A model generated the notes under the pieces. The model worked only from the letters and a program-made list of their open reading frames with translations. It was not told where the DNA came from and searched no databases. Made by a program: the position numbers and the translations under genes. Below, in pieces: positions 10,297-19,139 of a stretch of 64,000 bases of DNA (the first letter of the stretch is position 1; the number at the start of each line of letters is the position of its first letter). Source of the DNA: Marinobacter algicola DG893 (GTDB lineage: Bacteria; Pseudomonadota; Gammaproteobacteria; Pseudomonadales; Oleiphilaceae); the NCBI RefSeq assembly GCF_000170835.1, contig NZ_ABCP01000010.1, positions 37,820 through 101,819 of the forward strand, written 5' to 3'.

Positions 10297-10503
10297 TTAT
10301 CGATTGTGACAAGCGTTAGCGCAGAAGAAACAGCCATCCACATTGTCATATTTTTGTCGGGCCGCTTCGAGAGCATCTCTGCATGATGCGAACATGCCCA
10401 AATAGGTCCGGTTCAGAATTTCAGGCATGAATTGGCAACCCTCTCTATGCACCTCATGCTCACCGGTGCTTTGTGGGTTGTCGTTTGAGTAATAGTGTTC
10501 CAC
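10297..10503 (-). CDS. Small Cys-rich protein, 68 residues
   Basis: Starts at GTG (10503) with GGAGG five bases before it. The sequence begins MEHYYSNDNPQSTGEHEVHR and has HEVHREGC, CRDALEAARQKY, and a CFFCANACH end. These Cys/His residues could bind zinc. I recall this protein type as a widespread short orphan family (N-terminal YY-N-N plus HEVH-C and C-terminal CxxC..CH), without a known role. It forms a two-gene unit with the 223-residue protein downstream. Confidence 0.65.
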   Translation of the reverse strand: MEHYYSNDNPQSTGEHEVHREGCQFMPEILNRTYLGMFASCRDALEAARQKYDNVDGCFFCANACHNR

Positions 10504-10965
10504 TGATGCCTCCTTGGCTTAGCTGTCTCAATCCAGAGTAGACAGCTTGCTACTATTTCGCCAGCTTCGGATATGTCTGGCGCACAACAGGACATCCACA
10601 CGGTGACTTGAAGAAACGAATTCCGTTAAATCTTGCTCTTTTGGCAAACAGTTTCAGGACGCCCACAGATTGCTCTCGCTAGCTGCGGAAACAAAGCTGT
10701 CGCTCCACGTATATTTCGAGTTTTAACAAATGGTTACTTAAAATATTTTCCATTTTTGCGACTGTTGCCGATACTTCATTGAGTTCGAATCACGCTGCAA
10801 TTTTGTATCAATGCGTATGTTCACCGGCTTTCGGGACATGCTCGATAAAAATAATCGTTAAACAGATCGGGGTTCGTCATCTAGTGACCAGCTCAGAGTT
10901 GCTCTGGAGATTGCGCGTAGAGGGATTTCTGAGAAGAACTCCACCTGTCAGCAGGGCATCGCACC
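10504..10965. other. Intergenic region upstream of the GAF-PAS-LOV-GGDEF-EAL gene
   Basis: About 460 bp between divergently transcribed units. No gene with an acceptable start and no clear promoter hexamers were identified. Confidence 0.35.
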
Positions 10966-13542
10966 ATGAGCGACATAGAATATTCTGTGCTGGAAGCGCA
11001 GCAGAACATCCATGAACTAATTGCCCAGCAACACCCGCTGGAACAGACGCTGGACGCGATAGCCGACTGGGTCGGCAGCATGATGCCCGGTGCGCTGGTT
11101 TCCATCATGCAATTTCATCCAGCCTCAAACAGCCTCAGTTTAATACCCAGCGATCGGTTTTCAGATCGTTTTTTCCAGGCCATGCAGGATATTCAGGTGG
11201 CTGAGAACAAGGGCACTTGTGGTACTGCGGCCTTTACTGAAGACTTAGTTATTACTGACAATATTCAGGAAGATCGCCGCTGGACGGGCTTCCATGACAT
11301 CGCCGAGGCAGAAGGAGTCCGCGCCTGCTGGTCCATGCCGATTCTGACCTCGAAAAATGAGCTCCTGGGCACCTTTGCCACCTACTACCGCGCTCCAGCC
11401 ACCCCAACTGCGGGCGCTCAACGCAACCTGGCCCGGGGCGCAGCTCTGGTCGCCCTGGCCATTCTCCGACACCGGGACGCTGAGAACCATAGAACCCTCT
11501 CCGAGTGGCACCGGACCCTGTTCGACAACCATCCAGATGCTGTATACACGTTCGACCTCGATGGTCGCTTCCAGAGCTGTAACAAGGCATTGGAAAAAAT
11601 TTCTGGCTATTCGGCGGGTAAGGTGTACGGCCTTCACTTCAATCTATTTATTGAACCTGATTATCGCCCACAGACCCAGGCAGCATTCGACAGAGCTCGA
11701 AACGGTGAAGTCATCACCTACGAAACCATAGGCACTCACGCCTTCGGCCATCCCTACTTCCTGGAGGTCACCAACTTCCCGGTCATCATCCAGGGTGAGA
11801 TTGTCGGCGTCTATGGTCTCTGCCGGGACATTTCTGATCGTAAACATCAGGATGCAGACCTGCATTTGCTCAAGCGTGGCATTGAAGCAAATCCCAACGG
11901 TATGTTGATGGTGGACGCACGCAGTCCAGACATGCCAGTGGTCTATGCCAACCCCGCATTCACTGAAATGACCGGTTACTCTTACGACGAGGTCATGGGA
12001 AGCAACTGCCGCTTTCTTCAGGGAGAAGAAACTGCTCTGGAAGCGCTCGAAACCATACGGCAGGGACTGCACCACCAAACCGAGGTCAATGTCGAACTGA
12101 TTAACTACCGAAAGGACGGTACGCCTTTCTGGAATCACCTCAGGATCAGCCCGGTGTTCGGTAATGACGGCCTTTGCACTCACTTTATTGGCACTCAGCA
12201 GGATGTTACCCACCAACGGGAGCAGGAAGCCCAGATTACTTACCAGGCCACCCATGACCTGCTTACCGGCTTACCCAATGGGGTCTCGTTTCAAGAGACG
12301 CTGCATGACGCACTGATTCTGGATGGTGGGCGTGGAGCGTTAGCTGTCCTGTATCTGGACCTGGACGGATTCAAGCCCATCAATGACGAACTGGGGCATC
12401 ATGTTGGCAACCAGGTACTCATAACCATTGCCCGGCGACTGGCAGACTTGACGGCACCTGAGGCAACCGTTGCCCGGTTGGTTGGGGATGAATTTGGTTT
12501 GTTGCTACCTGGGTACACAAATCGCAAAGAGGTCACCCAACTGGCCGAGCGCATATTGGTACATCTTGCAAAGCCGATCGACGTGGACGGCCAGATGGTC
12601 CACATTAGTGCCAGTATTGGGATCGCCTGTAACAGCGCCCCTCTGGACGCCCCTCATGAATTACTGCAGTTTGCAGACATTGCCCGGGAGCGGGCCAAAC
12701 GGCAAGGCAAAAACACCTGGCAATGGCACAGTGGCCTTAAAGCCGAACGCAGCCAGCACAGCGTTAAGCTGAGGCATGACCTTCACACCGCTCTGAATGA
12801 AAACCAGTTTGAAATCCATTACCAGCCCCTGGTGGACGCTGTCACTGGACGAATGCGCAGTGTCGAAGCTTTGGTACGGTGGAAACACCCTACCCGGGGG
12901 ATGATCTCCCCCGGTGAGTTCATTCCATTGGCCGAGCAGACTGGTCAGATCATTCCGCTCGGCCTCTGGATCCTCAAACAGGCCTGCATAGAAATCGCAG
13001 ACTTCAATGCCCAGCGGGAAAGAGGGCTACGTGTTGCCGTTAACATTTCATCGCTGCAGTTCATCCGCGGCGGCTTTCTGGATGACGTTCGCCGGGTGCT
13101 GGCAGAAACGGGGCTTCCGCCACAACTGCTGGAACTGGAGGTGACGGAAAGTGTTCTTCTTGATGGTGCCGAGCCCGTAATCGAGCTAATGGAAACCCTG
13201 AAAACCTTGGGCGTACGTGTGGCACTGGATGATTTCGGAACCGGCTTTTCCAGCCTAAGCTATCTTCGGGATTTGCCCACCCACAAGGTGAAACTCGATC
13301 GAAGCTTTGTGGAGAAAACCACGACAGATCACCGGATAGCCGCCATCGTTCAGGGCGTGATTACCATGGCTCACCACATGGATATGATCGTGGTTGCGGA
13401 AGGGATAGAAACCCGTGAGCAGCAGGACGACCTGGCCCGTCGGCACTGCGATATCCTGCAGGGGTATCTGTTTGCCCAGCCAATGCCTCTCGCGGACTTG
13501 AAAAAGCTGCCTGACCTATTGCCGGTGAATCCAGCGAGATGA
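10966..13542 (+). CDS. GAF-PAS-LOV-GGDEF-EAL c-di-GMP phosphodiesterase, probable blue-light sensor
   Basis: The product has 858 residues and no membrane segment. In order: GAF (~20-165), PAS (~175-290), a second PAS with LOV signature (~300-415), GGDEF (~425-590) and EAL (~600-850). The LOV core G345-S-N-C-R-F-L-Q352 contains the photoactive Cys348. FMN-binding residues N380 (in NYRKDG), N390 (in FWN) and Q411 are present, as in phototropin-type LOV domains. The GGDEF motif is changed to V506-G-D-E-F, so cyclase activity is doubtful. EAL motifs are intact: E634-A-L-V-R and D755-D-F-G-T-G. It is therefore likely a light-tuned phosphodiesterase that lowers c-di-GMP, with the GGDEF possibly a GTP-binding regulatory domain. 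The ribosome binding site before ATG 10966 is weak. Confidence 0.9.
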   Translation: MSDIEYSVLEAQQNIHELIAQQHPLEQTLDAIADWVGSMMPGALVSIMQFHPASNSLSLIPSDRFSDRFFQAMQDIQVAENKGTCGTAAFTEDLVITDNIQEDRRWTGFHDIAEAEGVRACWSMPILTSKNELLGTFATYYRAPATPTAGAQRNLARGAALVALAILRHRDAENHRTLSEWHRTLFDNHPDAVYTFDLDGRFQSCNKALEKISGYSAGKVYGLHFNLFIEPDYRPQTQAAFDRARNGEVITYETIGTHAFGHPYFLEVTNFPVIIQGEIVGVYGLCRDISDRKHQDADLHLLKRGIEANPNGMLMVDARSPDMPVVYANPAFTEMTGYSYDEVMGSNCRFLQGEETALEALETIRQGLHHQTEVNVELINYRKDGTPFWNHLRISPVFGNDGLCTHFIGTQQDVTHQREQEAQITYQATHDLLTGLPNGVSFQETLHDALILDGGRGALAVLYLDLDGFKPINDELGHHVGNQVLITIARRLADLTAPEATVARLVGDEFGLLLPGYTNRKEVTQLAERILVHLAKPIDVDGQMVHISASIGIACNSAPLDAPHELLQFADIARERAKRQGKNTWQWHSGLKAERSQHSVKLRHDLHTALNENQFEIHYQPLVDAVTGRMRSVEALVRWKHPTRGMISPGEFIPLAEQTGQIIPLGLWILKQACIEIADFNAQRERGLRVAVNISSLQFIRGGFLDDVRRVLAETGLPPQLLELEVTESVLLDGAEPVIELMETLKTLGVRVALDDFGTGFSSLSYLRDLPTHKVKLDRSFVEKTTTDHRIAAIVQGVITMAHHMDMIVVAEGIETREQQDDLARRHCDILQGYLFAQPMPLADLKKLPDLLPVNPAR

Positions 13543-14410
13543 CACTCCGTCATACTCGCCCGACTTTAGCCAAACGCCACTGTTGCCATTTCTCCTCCAC
13601 GCCAACATACAACCCCTCTTGGGGTGATCAGCCATCAACACAAATGGCCAACCTGGGCCTAAGAGGCATCTTTCTGCCGTCACCATCTTCATCACTCAAC
13701 GTATGGGCGGCATAACGTCTGAAATGGTGGTGGCGCGAGTATTCGCTCTTGTTCGCTGAGGTCCGTGAGTAGCCTTGGGTCGCAAAGCGAACATTCGGCG
13801 AAACTAAAACCACGTCTCGTTAACCATTTTGATCACATGGAACGAACTCGCTGGATCTTCAAGCTTCCCCGTTTCATGCAGCCATCAATACACATTTGGC
13901 TTAAACGAGGCACCTTCTCGGATTAGTACCATCTGATCAACAAACCCATTGCCGGCAATCGTGATGGCATTTTCGGAAAAATTCCCAAAGCCTCGTGTAG
14001 ACTCAGTTTCTTCACGAAATTCTCCTTGGCTATAACGCCCGCCAACCCAAGGTTTGCGCTGCACACCGGCAGTATTAAGAATCGCCATCGTCTTCATCTT
14101 ACCCGGTGGTAGTCCTCTACTTCGACTTCATACGCTTCGCCATCTTCAAAACGAAATTTGTCTCCTAACACATGTCAGTACAAGTAAAGTAAGATTGCCC
14201 GGACAACGTCATGGCTTTGCCGAGCGCCAGCGCAGGAGAGGCTTCTCAGATGTTCATGGGCCCGAAGATGTCCGCGCTGGACATAGTGGTGAAGTAAAGC
14301 AGGTCTGATCTGTCCCCGGTTTCGAAACGGGAGATGAAATGCGGCCTTTGGTCTAAGGTTACAAGAACGAATATCTAATTATCAGCCGACGGACATAACT
14401 GACGACTCTA
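13543..14410. other. Gene-poor stretch with gene and cassette debris
   Basis: About 870 bp. Near 14030 the minus strand reads TTGGCGGGCGTTATAGCC, which resembles the right end of an integron attC (R' core GTTATAG, the same as in the full attC at 17669). No matching left half was found. A 70-codon minus-strand frame at 13885-14097 overlaps a short upstream frame by ATGA but looks non-conserved. No intact gene is supported. Confidence 0.35.
13777..13800 (+). repeat. Dispersed AAGCGAACATTCGG motif, copy 3
   Basis: GGGTCGCAAAGCGAACATTC followed by GGCG. It shares 18 consecutive bases with copy 1. GTTCGCT at 13751-13757 is an inverted match to AGCGAAC, so a looser hairpin is possible. Confidence 0.6.
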
Positions 14411-15526
14411 ATGACTGACTACTTTATTCAGGCGTTTATTTACCTGGTGGCGGCGGTCATCGCGGTGCCGTTGGCCAAACGCCTGGGGTTGGGGTCAGTA
14501 CTGGGTTACCTGGTGGCTGGTGTGGTCATTGGGCCGGTGATCGGTCTCGTTGGCCAAGAGACCACCACGCTTCAGCATTTTGCCGAGTTCGGCGTGGTGA
14601 TGATGCTGTTCCTGGTCGGCATGGAGCTGGACCCCAAATCCCTCTGGGCCATGCGGGTGCGGCTGCTCGGCCTGGGTGGTCTGCAAGTGGCACTCACCGC
14701 AGCGGCCGAGTGCCTTCTCGGTGCTGCTCCTCCAGGACATTGCGGTGATTCCCATGCTGGCCATCATCCCGCTGCTGGCCGTGCCCGGCATCTCCCCCAG
14801 TGGCAGCGAGGGGGCACTGCAGCCTCAGCCTGGTTGAGCACCTGCCGGGCTGGGCCCATGGGCTGGTGCTGGGACTGTTCTTCATTACCGTGGGCGCGGG
14901 AATCAATTTCGGCGTTCTGGCGGAGTCCTGGGATATCGTCATGCTTCTCGCCCTGGCGGTGATCATCGGCAAGGCCCTGATTCTGGTTGGTCTGGCCCTC
15001 GCCTTCGGCATCCGCAGCAGTGATGGCTGGCTGTTCACCCTCGGGCTCGCCCAGGCCGGTGAATTCGGGTTTGTGCTGCTGACCTACAGCACCCAAAACC
15101 GTGTGATCCCGGCGGACACCGCGCAGATGCTGTCACTGGTCGTGGCCCTTTCCATGTTCCTGACGCCGCTGTTGTTCATTGTCTATGACCGAGTGGTGCT
15201 GCCGCGCTATCAGAAGGCCTCCAATGAAGAAGCGGGGCCGGATGAGATAGAAGAGCAGGCGCCGGTGATCGTGGCAGGGGTCGGCCGCTTCGGGCAGATC
15301 GTCTGCCGGTTGCTTCGCGCCAACAACATTCCGAGCGTTGCCCTGGACCACGCCCTGGAGCAGATCGAAAACCTGCGCCGAATCCAACTGAAAAGTTACT
15401 TTGGCGACGCCACCCGCATCCAGCTACTGGAAACGGCCGGCATTGCCGAGGCACGCCATGCGGGAGGACGCACGGCGAACTGAGGACGAAGCGCCGGCGT
15501 GGACAGCGCCGACGGACAATCACTGA
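14411..15526 (+). pseudogene. Decayed Kef/CPA2-type cation:proton antiporter gene
   Basis: Remnant of a KefB/KefC-like antiporter (normally ~600+ residues; 12 membrane segments plus a TrkA-N domain). The first ~95 residues ([20 protein letters not shown] to GLQVALTAA) are good. The sequence then jumps, in another frame, to [20 protein letters not shown], so part of the membrane domain is gone. A stop follows, and the gene resumes at [20 protein letters not shown], running through the last membrane segments into the TrkA-N domain (VIVAGVGRFGQIVCRLLRAN). After GIAEARHA a third jump leaves only the C-terminal tail MREDARRTEDEAP in a different frame, ending at 15526. Three deletions, each breaking the frame, make it non-functional. 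Confidence 0.85.
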
Positions 15527-15659
15527 TCACGAAAACAAAAAGGCCGGCTTGATGAATACTTCCGAAAAGAATGTGGTTCTACGGCTTAGTGAGCATAAGA
15601 AGGGCGCATCGAATCCCTGACGGCTATCTGTCAAATTGCATGGGCGTAGCCATGTTCCA

Positions 15660-16856
15660 TCACAGTATTTTATCAGACCGGCGCGCATCTCTTACCGCTA
15701 GAAAAATCGGCACACCAATCTGCGAGAACAGCGCCAGGACCCAAAGCCCGTTGCTGACAATCGACGGTACGAGGGGGTGAACGGCTAGCACAACCAGCGC
15801 CATGACAATGCCGAACAGCCTCAGACCGGCGCTGTGGTAGTTGTCGGTGGCATCAGCCACAGTTCGACGCAGCGCCCATAGCGAAGCTAAAAAAACCGCA
15901 AGGCCGACAGAGCCAAGCGCGGCGTAGCCGGGCGGATAAGGCTCCCACAGGCCGACGTAGACTTCTCCGGCCAGCGCAACGCCAATCGTCACCGCACTCC
16001 ACAAAATCACGATGTGAGCAAACCAGTATCTCAGCAGCACGGCACTGGTGCGGCTCTTCGGTTTTTCATTGCCGGCGCAGTCGAAATAAGTCCAGGCCAG
16101 CGCGAAGAGGGACAAGCCGCCCATGGTCACATTGAACAGCGTACCCGCGCTGACGCTGTAGACGCCCTTCTCGGCCAGCGTGACCACCAGCTTAAAGAAG
16201 CCTTCACCCAGCAAGATCAACATCAGAAGGCCGAAGCGCTCCGAGATGTGTCCGAGTTGAGGCACAAAGCGTTCGAAGCGGAGCGTGCCCACGCGCGGCA
16301 GCATGTACTGCAGCTGGATTGCTGCCACGCCGGCGGCAAAGACCCAGTAGGCGACCGGTGTGGGCAAAAAAGCCGACAGCGCGAACACCCCGGCCAATAC
16401 GAAAAAATTCCGCGCCTGTTCCTGCGCCAGCGCATTGGTCGCGTTGTCGGTACAGCGCGCCCGCCAATAAAGATAGGCCGTCAGCGCCCGATTCAACGCA
16501 TAGGCCAGCGCGAAATACGTCCAGCCTTCACCGCCCACGTCAGGAATCGCCGCCGCGACGGTCATCATCGTGACAATCTTAAGTGCCATCGCCACGCGAT
16601 GCGGCATGTCCGTGGAGATATACAGCGAGTTATAGACCGAGCTGTCTGCCCAGGCATAGAAAATCGCCAGGAACAGTCCCGTAAACACCCAGAATCCTTG
16701 CCACCCCAGATGATGGGACAGGTAATTCCCCAGAATGAAAATTGTCACTACATGGACCAGATCGAAGAAAAGTTCCACCCAGTGCACGCGGTCGTGGGTT
16801 TCATCGACATCCATGTAATGGCGCGGTCGCCGCCAGAGAAGATCGCTAACTACCAT
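15660..16856 (-). CDS. Low temperature requirement protein A (LtrA) family membrane protein
   Basis: The product has 398 residues with about ten hydrophobic membrane segments. The diagnostic start is VHWVELFFDLVHVVTIFILG, followed by HRVAMALKIVTMM and LGHISERFGLLMLILLGEGF, typical of LtrA proteins. The molecular role of the family is not established; in Listeria it is linked to growth at low temperature. ATG at 16856 was used; a second Met at residue 15 (MDVDETHDRVHW) is an alternative. It lies next to the decayed Kef gene but on the other strand. Appears complete. Confidence 0.85.
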   Translation of the reverse strand: MVVSDLLWRRPRHYMDVDETHDRVHWVELFFDLVHVVTIFILGNYLSHHLGWQGFWVFTGLFLAIFYAWADSSVYNSLYISTDMPHRVAMALKIVTMMTVAAAIPDVGGEGWTYFALAYALNRALTAYLYWRARCTDNATNALAQEQARNFFVLAGVFALSAFLPTPVAYWVFAAGVAAIQLQYMLPRVGTLRFERFVPQLGHISERFGLLMLILLGEGFFKLVVTLAEKGVYSVSAGTLFNVTMGGLSLFALAWTYFDCAGNEKPKSRTSAVLLRYWFAHIVILWSAVTIGVALAGEVYVGLWEPYPPGYAALGSVGLAVFLASLWALRRTVADATDNYHSAGLRLFGIVMALVVLAVHPLVPSIVSNGLWVLALFSQIGVPIFLAVRDARRSDKIL

Positions 16857-17001
16857 ACACTACGCCTTTTTCTTATTGTTCTGGCGGTGAATTATGCGCC
16901 CGCCAGGTCGATCGGTCTATCGTGCTACTCGCCGGGCCGCCACCGTGGCGGCAAGTATTAGCGCAGTCACAGCCACCATTAGATTCTCGGCCGCACTGTC
17001 C

Positions 17002-17169
17002 TCACTGATCAGTGCAGCCTGCATACCCGCGCCGAGTGATGCGCAGTTTACCGGTGAGTAGAGAAACCCCGCTCTTGATCTCCTCAACCAGTAGCGCTGC
17101 CAACCTCCTCTCGTCAACGATCTCGTAGTAAGCCCGGCTGATGCCAAATCGATAGAGATTCGCAGCAAG
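17002..17169 (-). pseudogene. C-terminal fragment of an unidentified gene
   Basis: A 55-codon stretch open between stops and without a start reads NLYRFGISRAYYEIVDERRL, then EEIKSGVSLLTGKLRITRRG. The pattern looks like real protein, but I cannot assign a family. It may be the tail of a gene cut when the neighbouring cassette debris arrived. Confidence 0.3.
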
Positions 17170-17190
17170 TCAGGCCACTATAGCTCACTA

Positions 17191-17208
17191 CGCAAAGCGA
17201 ACATTCAG
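17191..17208 (+). repeat. Dispersed AAGCGAACATTC motif, copy 4
   Basis: CGCAAAGCGAACATTCAG, directly beyond the 3' end of the amber-split cassette gene. It sits where the rest of an attC would be expected. Confidence 0.6.
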
Positions 17209-17227
17209 GCGGAGCGCAAAACCACAG

Positions 17228-17656
17228 TCACTTGTTATAGCTGACATTGATTCCGAGAGAGCTCTCGATCTTCCGCATAGCCTCATAGATTCTTTCTTGT
17301 TCGTCAGCCCGCTCTTCTTTGCCAGTCCGAACACAATTTCCTATTTGATTAATGCTCTTGGCAGCATCCAAGACTTTATCTGATGATGGTAAGCCATACA
17401 GGCCTGATAACCGTGAGTAATAGATGATGGCCTGCCTTTTCTAGAGTAACTCGGACGCTAGAACGAAAAGTTCATTTTCTGTCGACTCACTTCCCTCGGC
17501 AGAGATCATCTCGCCCTGGTTGCGAAGAAAGAACTGAGTGAACCTTCCCAAAAGATGACGGAATTCAAGGATAGGCTCGATGATGAACTTGATGATTATC
17601 TGGCCAAGGACATAAACAGAATCGCCTGCCACTACTGTTCCAAACACCGCACTCAT
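17228..17656 (-). pseudogene. Cassette-like hypothetical gene split by an in-frame amber codon
   Basis: ATG at 17656 (GAGG upstream) opens a frame that would encode about 142 residues if one TAG at 17441-17443 were sense. The N-terminal 71 residues contain a hydrophobic segment (VYVLGQIIIKFIIEPILEFR). The continuation after TAG is in the same phase and reads KRQAIIYYSRLSGLYGLPSS, then RADEQERIYEAMRKIESSLG, ending VSYNK and TGA. Both halves look like real protein. The start lies 13 bp past the attC, so this is the next cassette in the minus-strand array. The function is unknown; the N-terminal half may still be made. Confidence 0.55.
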
Positions 17657-17668
17657 AAGATCCCTCTT

Positions 17669-17746
17669 CTATAACGCCCAAGCTCAGCCGCGGGCTTGCC
17701 GGAGCGAAGCGGAGGCAAGACCGTCGGCTGGAGCGCCTTGTTGGGC
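17669..17746 (-). other. Integron attC recombination site
   Basis: In minus-strand reading it starts with GCCCAAC (R'' core, RYYYAAC) and ends with GGGCGTTATAG (R' core). The arms AAGGCGCTCCAGCCG and CGGCTGAGCTTGGGC are inverted repeats with extra unpaired bases on one side, as needed for the folded bottom strand used by IntI. Length is 78 bp. The loop-proximal part GTCTTGCC/GGCAAG also pairs, and a CCGCTTCGCTCCGG segment lies in the centre. It sits two to five bases beyond the stop of the monooxygenase gene at 17751, as expected in a gene cassette. No integrase gene is in the window. Confidence 0.75.
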
Positions 17747-17750
17747 TTCA

Positions 17751-18053
17751 CTACCCAGGTAGCTTTGCTGCCAGAACGTCAACTTTCTCGATGGACGGCG
17801 GCGTGGAGAAAAGCTCTCCGGCCTTAGCCATCAGAGCGGCAGCGACCTTGCCGGTAAGGTGAGCTTGACGGCCCGCCTCATCGGGGAAAGCATCAAAGAT
17901 GCCGAACGTGGATGGCCCAAGGCGAATGCCGAACCACGCGGTGGTGGCCGGCTCCGCCTGAACGAGTGGAAGGCCATCGAGCAGGAACTGCTCAACTTCC
18001 TTCTCCTTCCCAGGCTTCGCTTCCAAACGGACGAACAACGCTACTTTGACCAT
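17751..18053 (-). CDS. Antibiotic biosynthesis monooxygenase (ABM/YgiN-type) domain protein, cassette-borne
   Basis: A 100-residue single-domain ABM protein that starts MVKVALFVRLEAKPGKEKEV. AGGAGGTGAATC precedes ATG at 18053, a very strong ribosome binding site. It contains the ferredoxin-like core with FGIFDAFPDEAGRQAHLTGK, where the conserved His follows the acidic loop. Members act as small cofactor-free monooxygenases, often on quinols, or in stress protection; the substrate here is unknown. It is flanked by a full attC downstream and an attC right-hand remnant upstream, so it is one integron cassette. GC is high compared with the neighbouring cassette. Confidence 0.85.
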   Translation of the reverse strand: MVKVALFVRLEAKPGKEKEVEQFLLDGLPLVQAEPATTAWFGIRLGPSTFGIFDAFPDEAGRQAHLTGKVAAALMAKAGELFSTPPSIEKVDVLAAKLPG

Positions 18054-18100
18054 GATTCACCTCCTTTGGTTATGGACGCACCACTATACGCCTCATTCTT

Positions 18101-18130
18101 GTGACGCCCAACAGCTAATTCAACGACAAA
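18101..18130 (-). other. Right-hand remnant of an attC, cut by an IS derivative
   Basis: In minus-strand reading, TTAGCTGTTGGGCGTCAC matches the right arm of an attC (GGGCGTT with one T-to-C change), immediately upstream of the monooxygenase cassette. The left arm is missing because the IS-like element begins at 18131. Confidence 0.4.
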
Positions 18131-18694
<564 letters not shown>

Positions 18695-19068
18695 TCGCCA
18701 ACCGCTGTTGACGGCTTACTGATCGAGCTTGCGCGACAAAAAATCGCGTTCCACCGTCAGTCGACCGATCTCGCGGTAAAGCTCGTCTGTGCTGGGCTCA
18801 TCGGATTGCTTGCCGGCCTTCCTCTTGCCTTCGAAGAGATCGGGAGCGTTCTCCAGCAGCTCGCGCTTCCAGGTACTGACCATGGTGGGGTGAATCTGGA
18901 AACGGGCGGCAATTTCGGATGTGGTCTGGTCGCCCTTGAGGGCGGCCAGAGCGACCTTGGACTTGAACGATGGGCTGTATTGCTTGCGTTTCTTGCTCAT
19001 GATTCTCCTCCTTGTGGAGATGATGAATCAGAGCTTAGGTACCTGTCCAAAATTTGGGGTCCACTTCA
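18695..19068 (-). mobile_element. Fragment of a second IS3-type element
   Basis: It holds the outer end (reverse complement TGAAGTGGACCCCAAATTTT) and a whole OrfA, but OrfB is absent. The sequence is cut about 20 bp after the OrfA stop by the 18131-18694 element, and no OrfB is seen on its far side. Confidence 0.7.
18716..19000 (-). CDS. IS3-family transposase OrfA (orphan)
   Basis: The 94-residue product starts MSKKRKQYSPSFKSKVALAA and has the helix-turn-helix TSEIAARFQIHPTMVSTWKR, then a short coiled region ending VERDFLSRKLDQ. AAGGAGGAG precedes ATG at 19000. It differs from the other two OrfA types in the window. Without its OrfB it cannot transpose on its own. Confidence 0.85.
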   Translation of the reverse strand: MSKKRKQYSPSFKSKVALAALKGDQTTSEIAARFQIHPTMVSTWKRELLENAPDLFEGKRKAGKQSDEPSTDELYREIGRLTVERDFLSRKLDQ

Positions 19069-19139
19069 ACTGCCACTATCGACTACCCGCAGAAAGACGC
19101 GGATTGCATGGATTAATCCCGATTCAAGAGTCTTACCCA

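Noticed and set aside
13885..14097. 70-codon minus-strand frame MKTMAILNTAGVQRKPWVGG
   Set aside because: It has an ATGA overlap with another short frame and a fair length, but a weak ribosome binding site, and it reads through an attC-like end. Probably debris.
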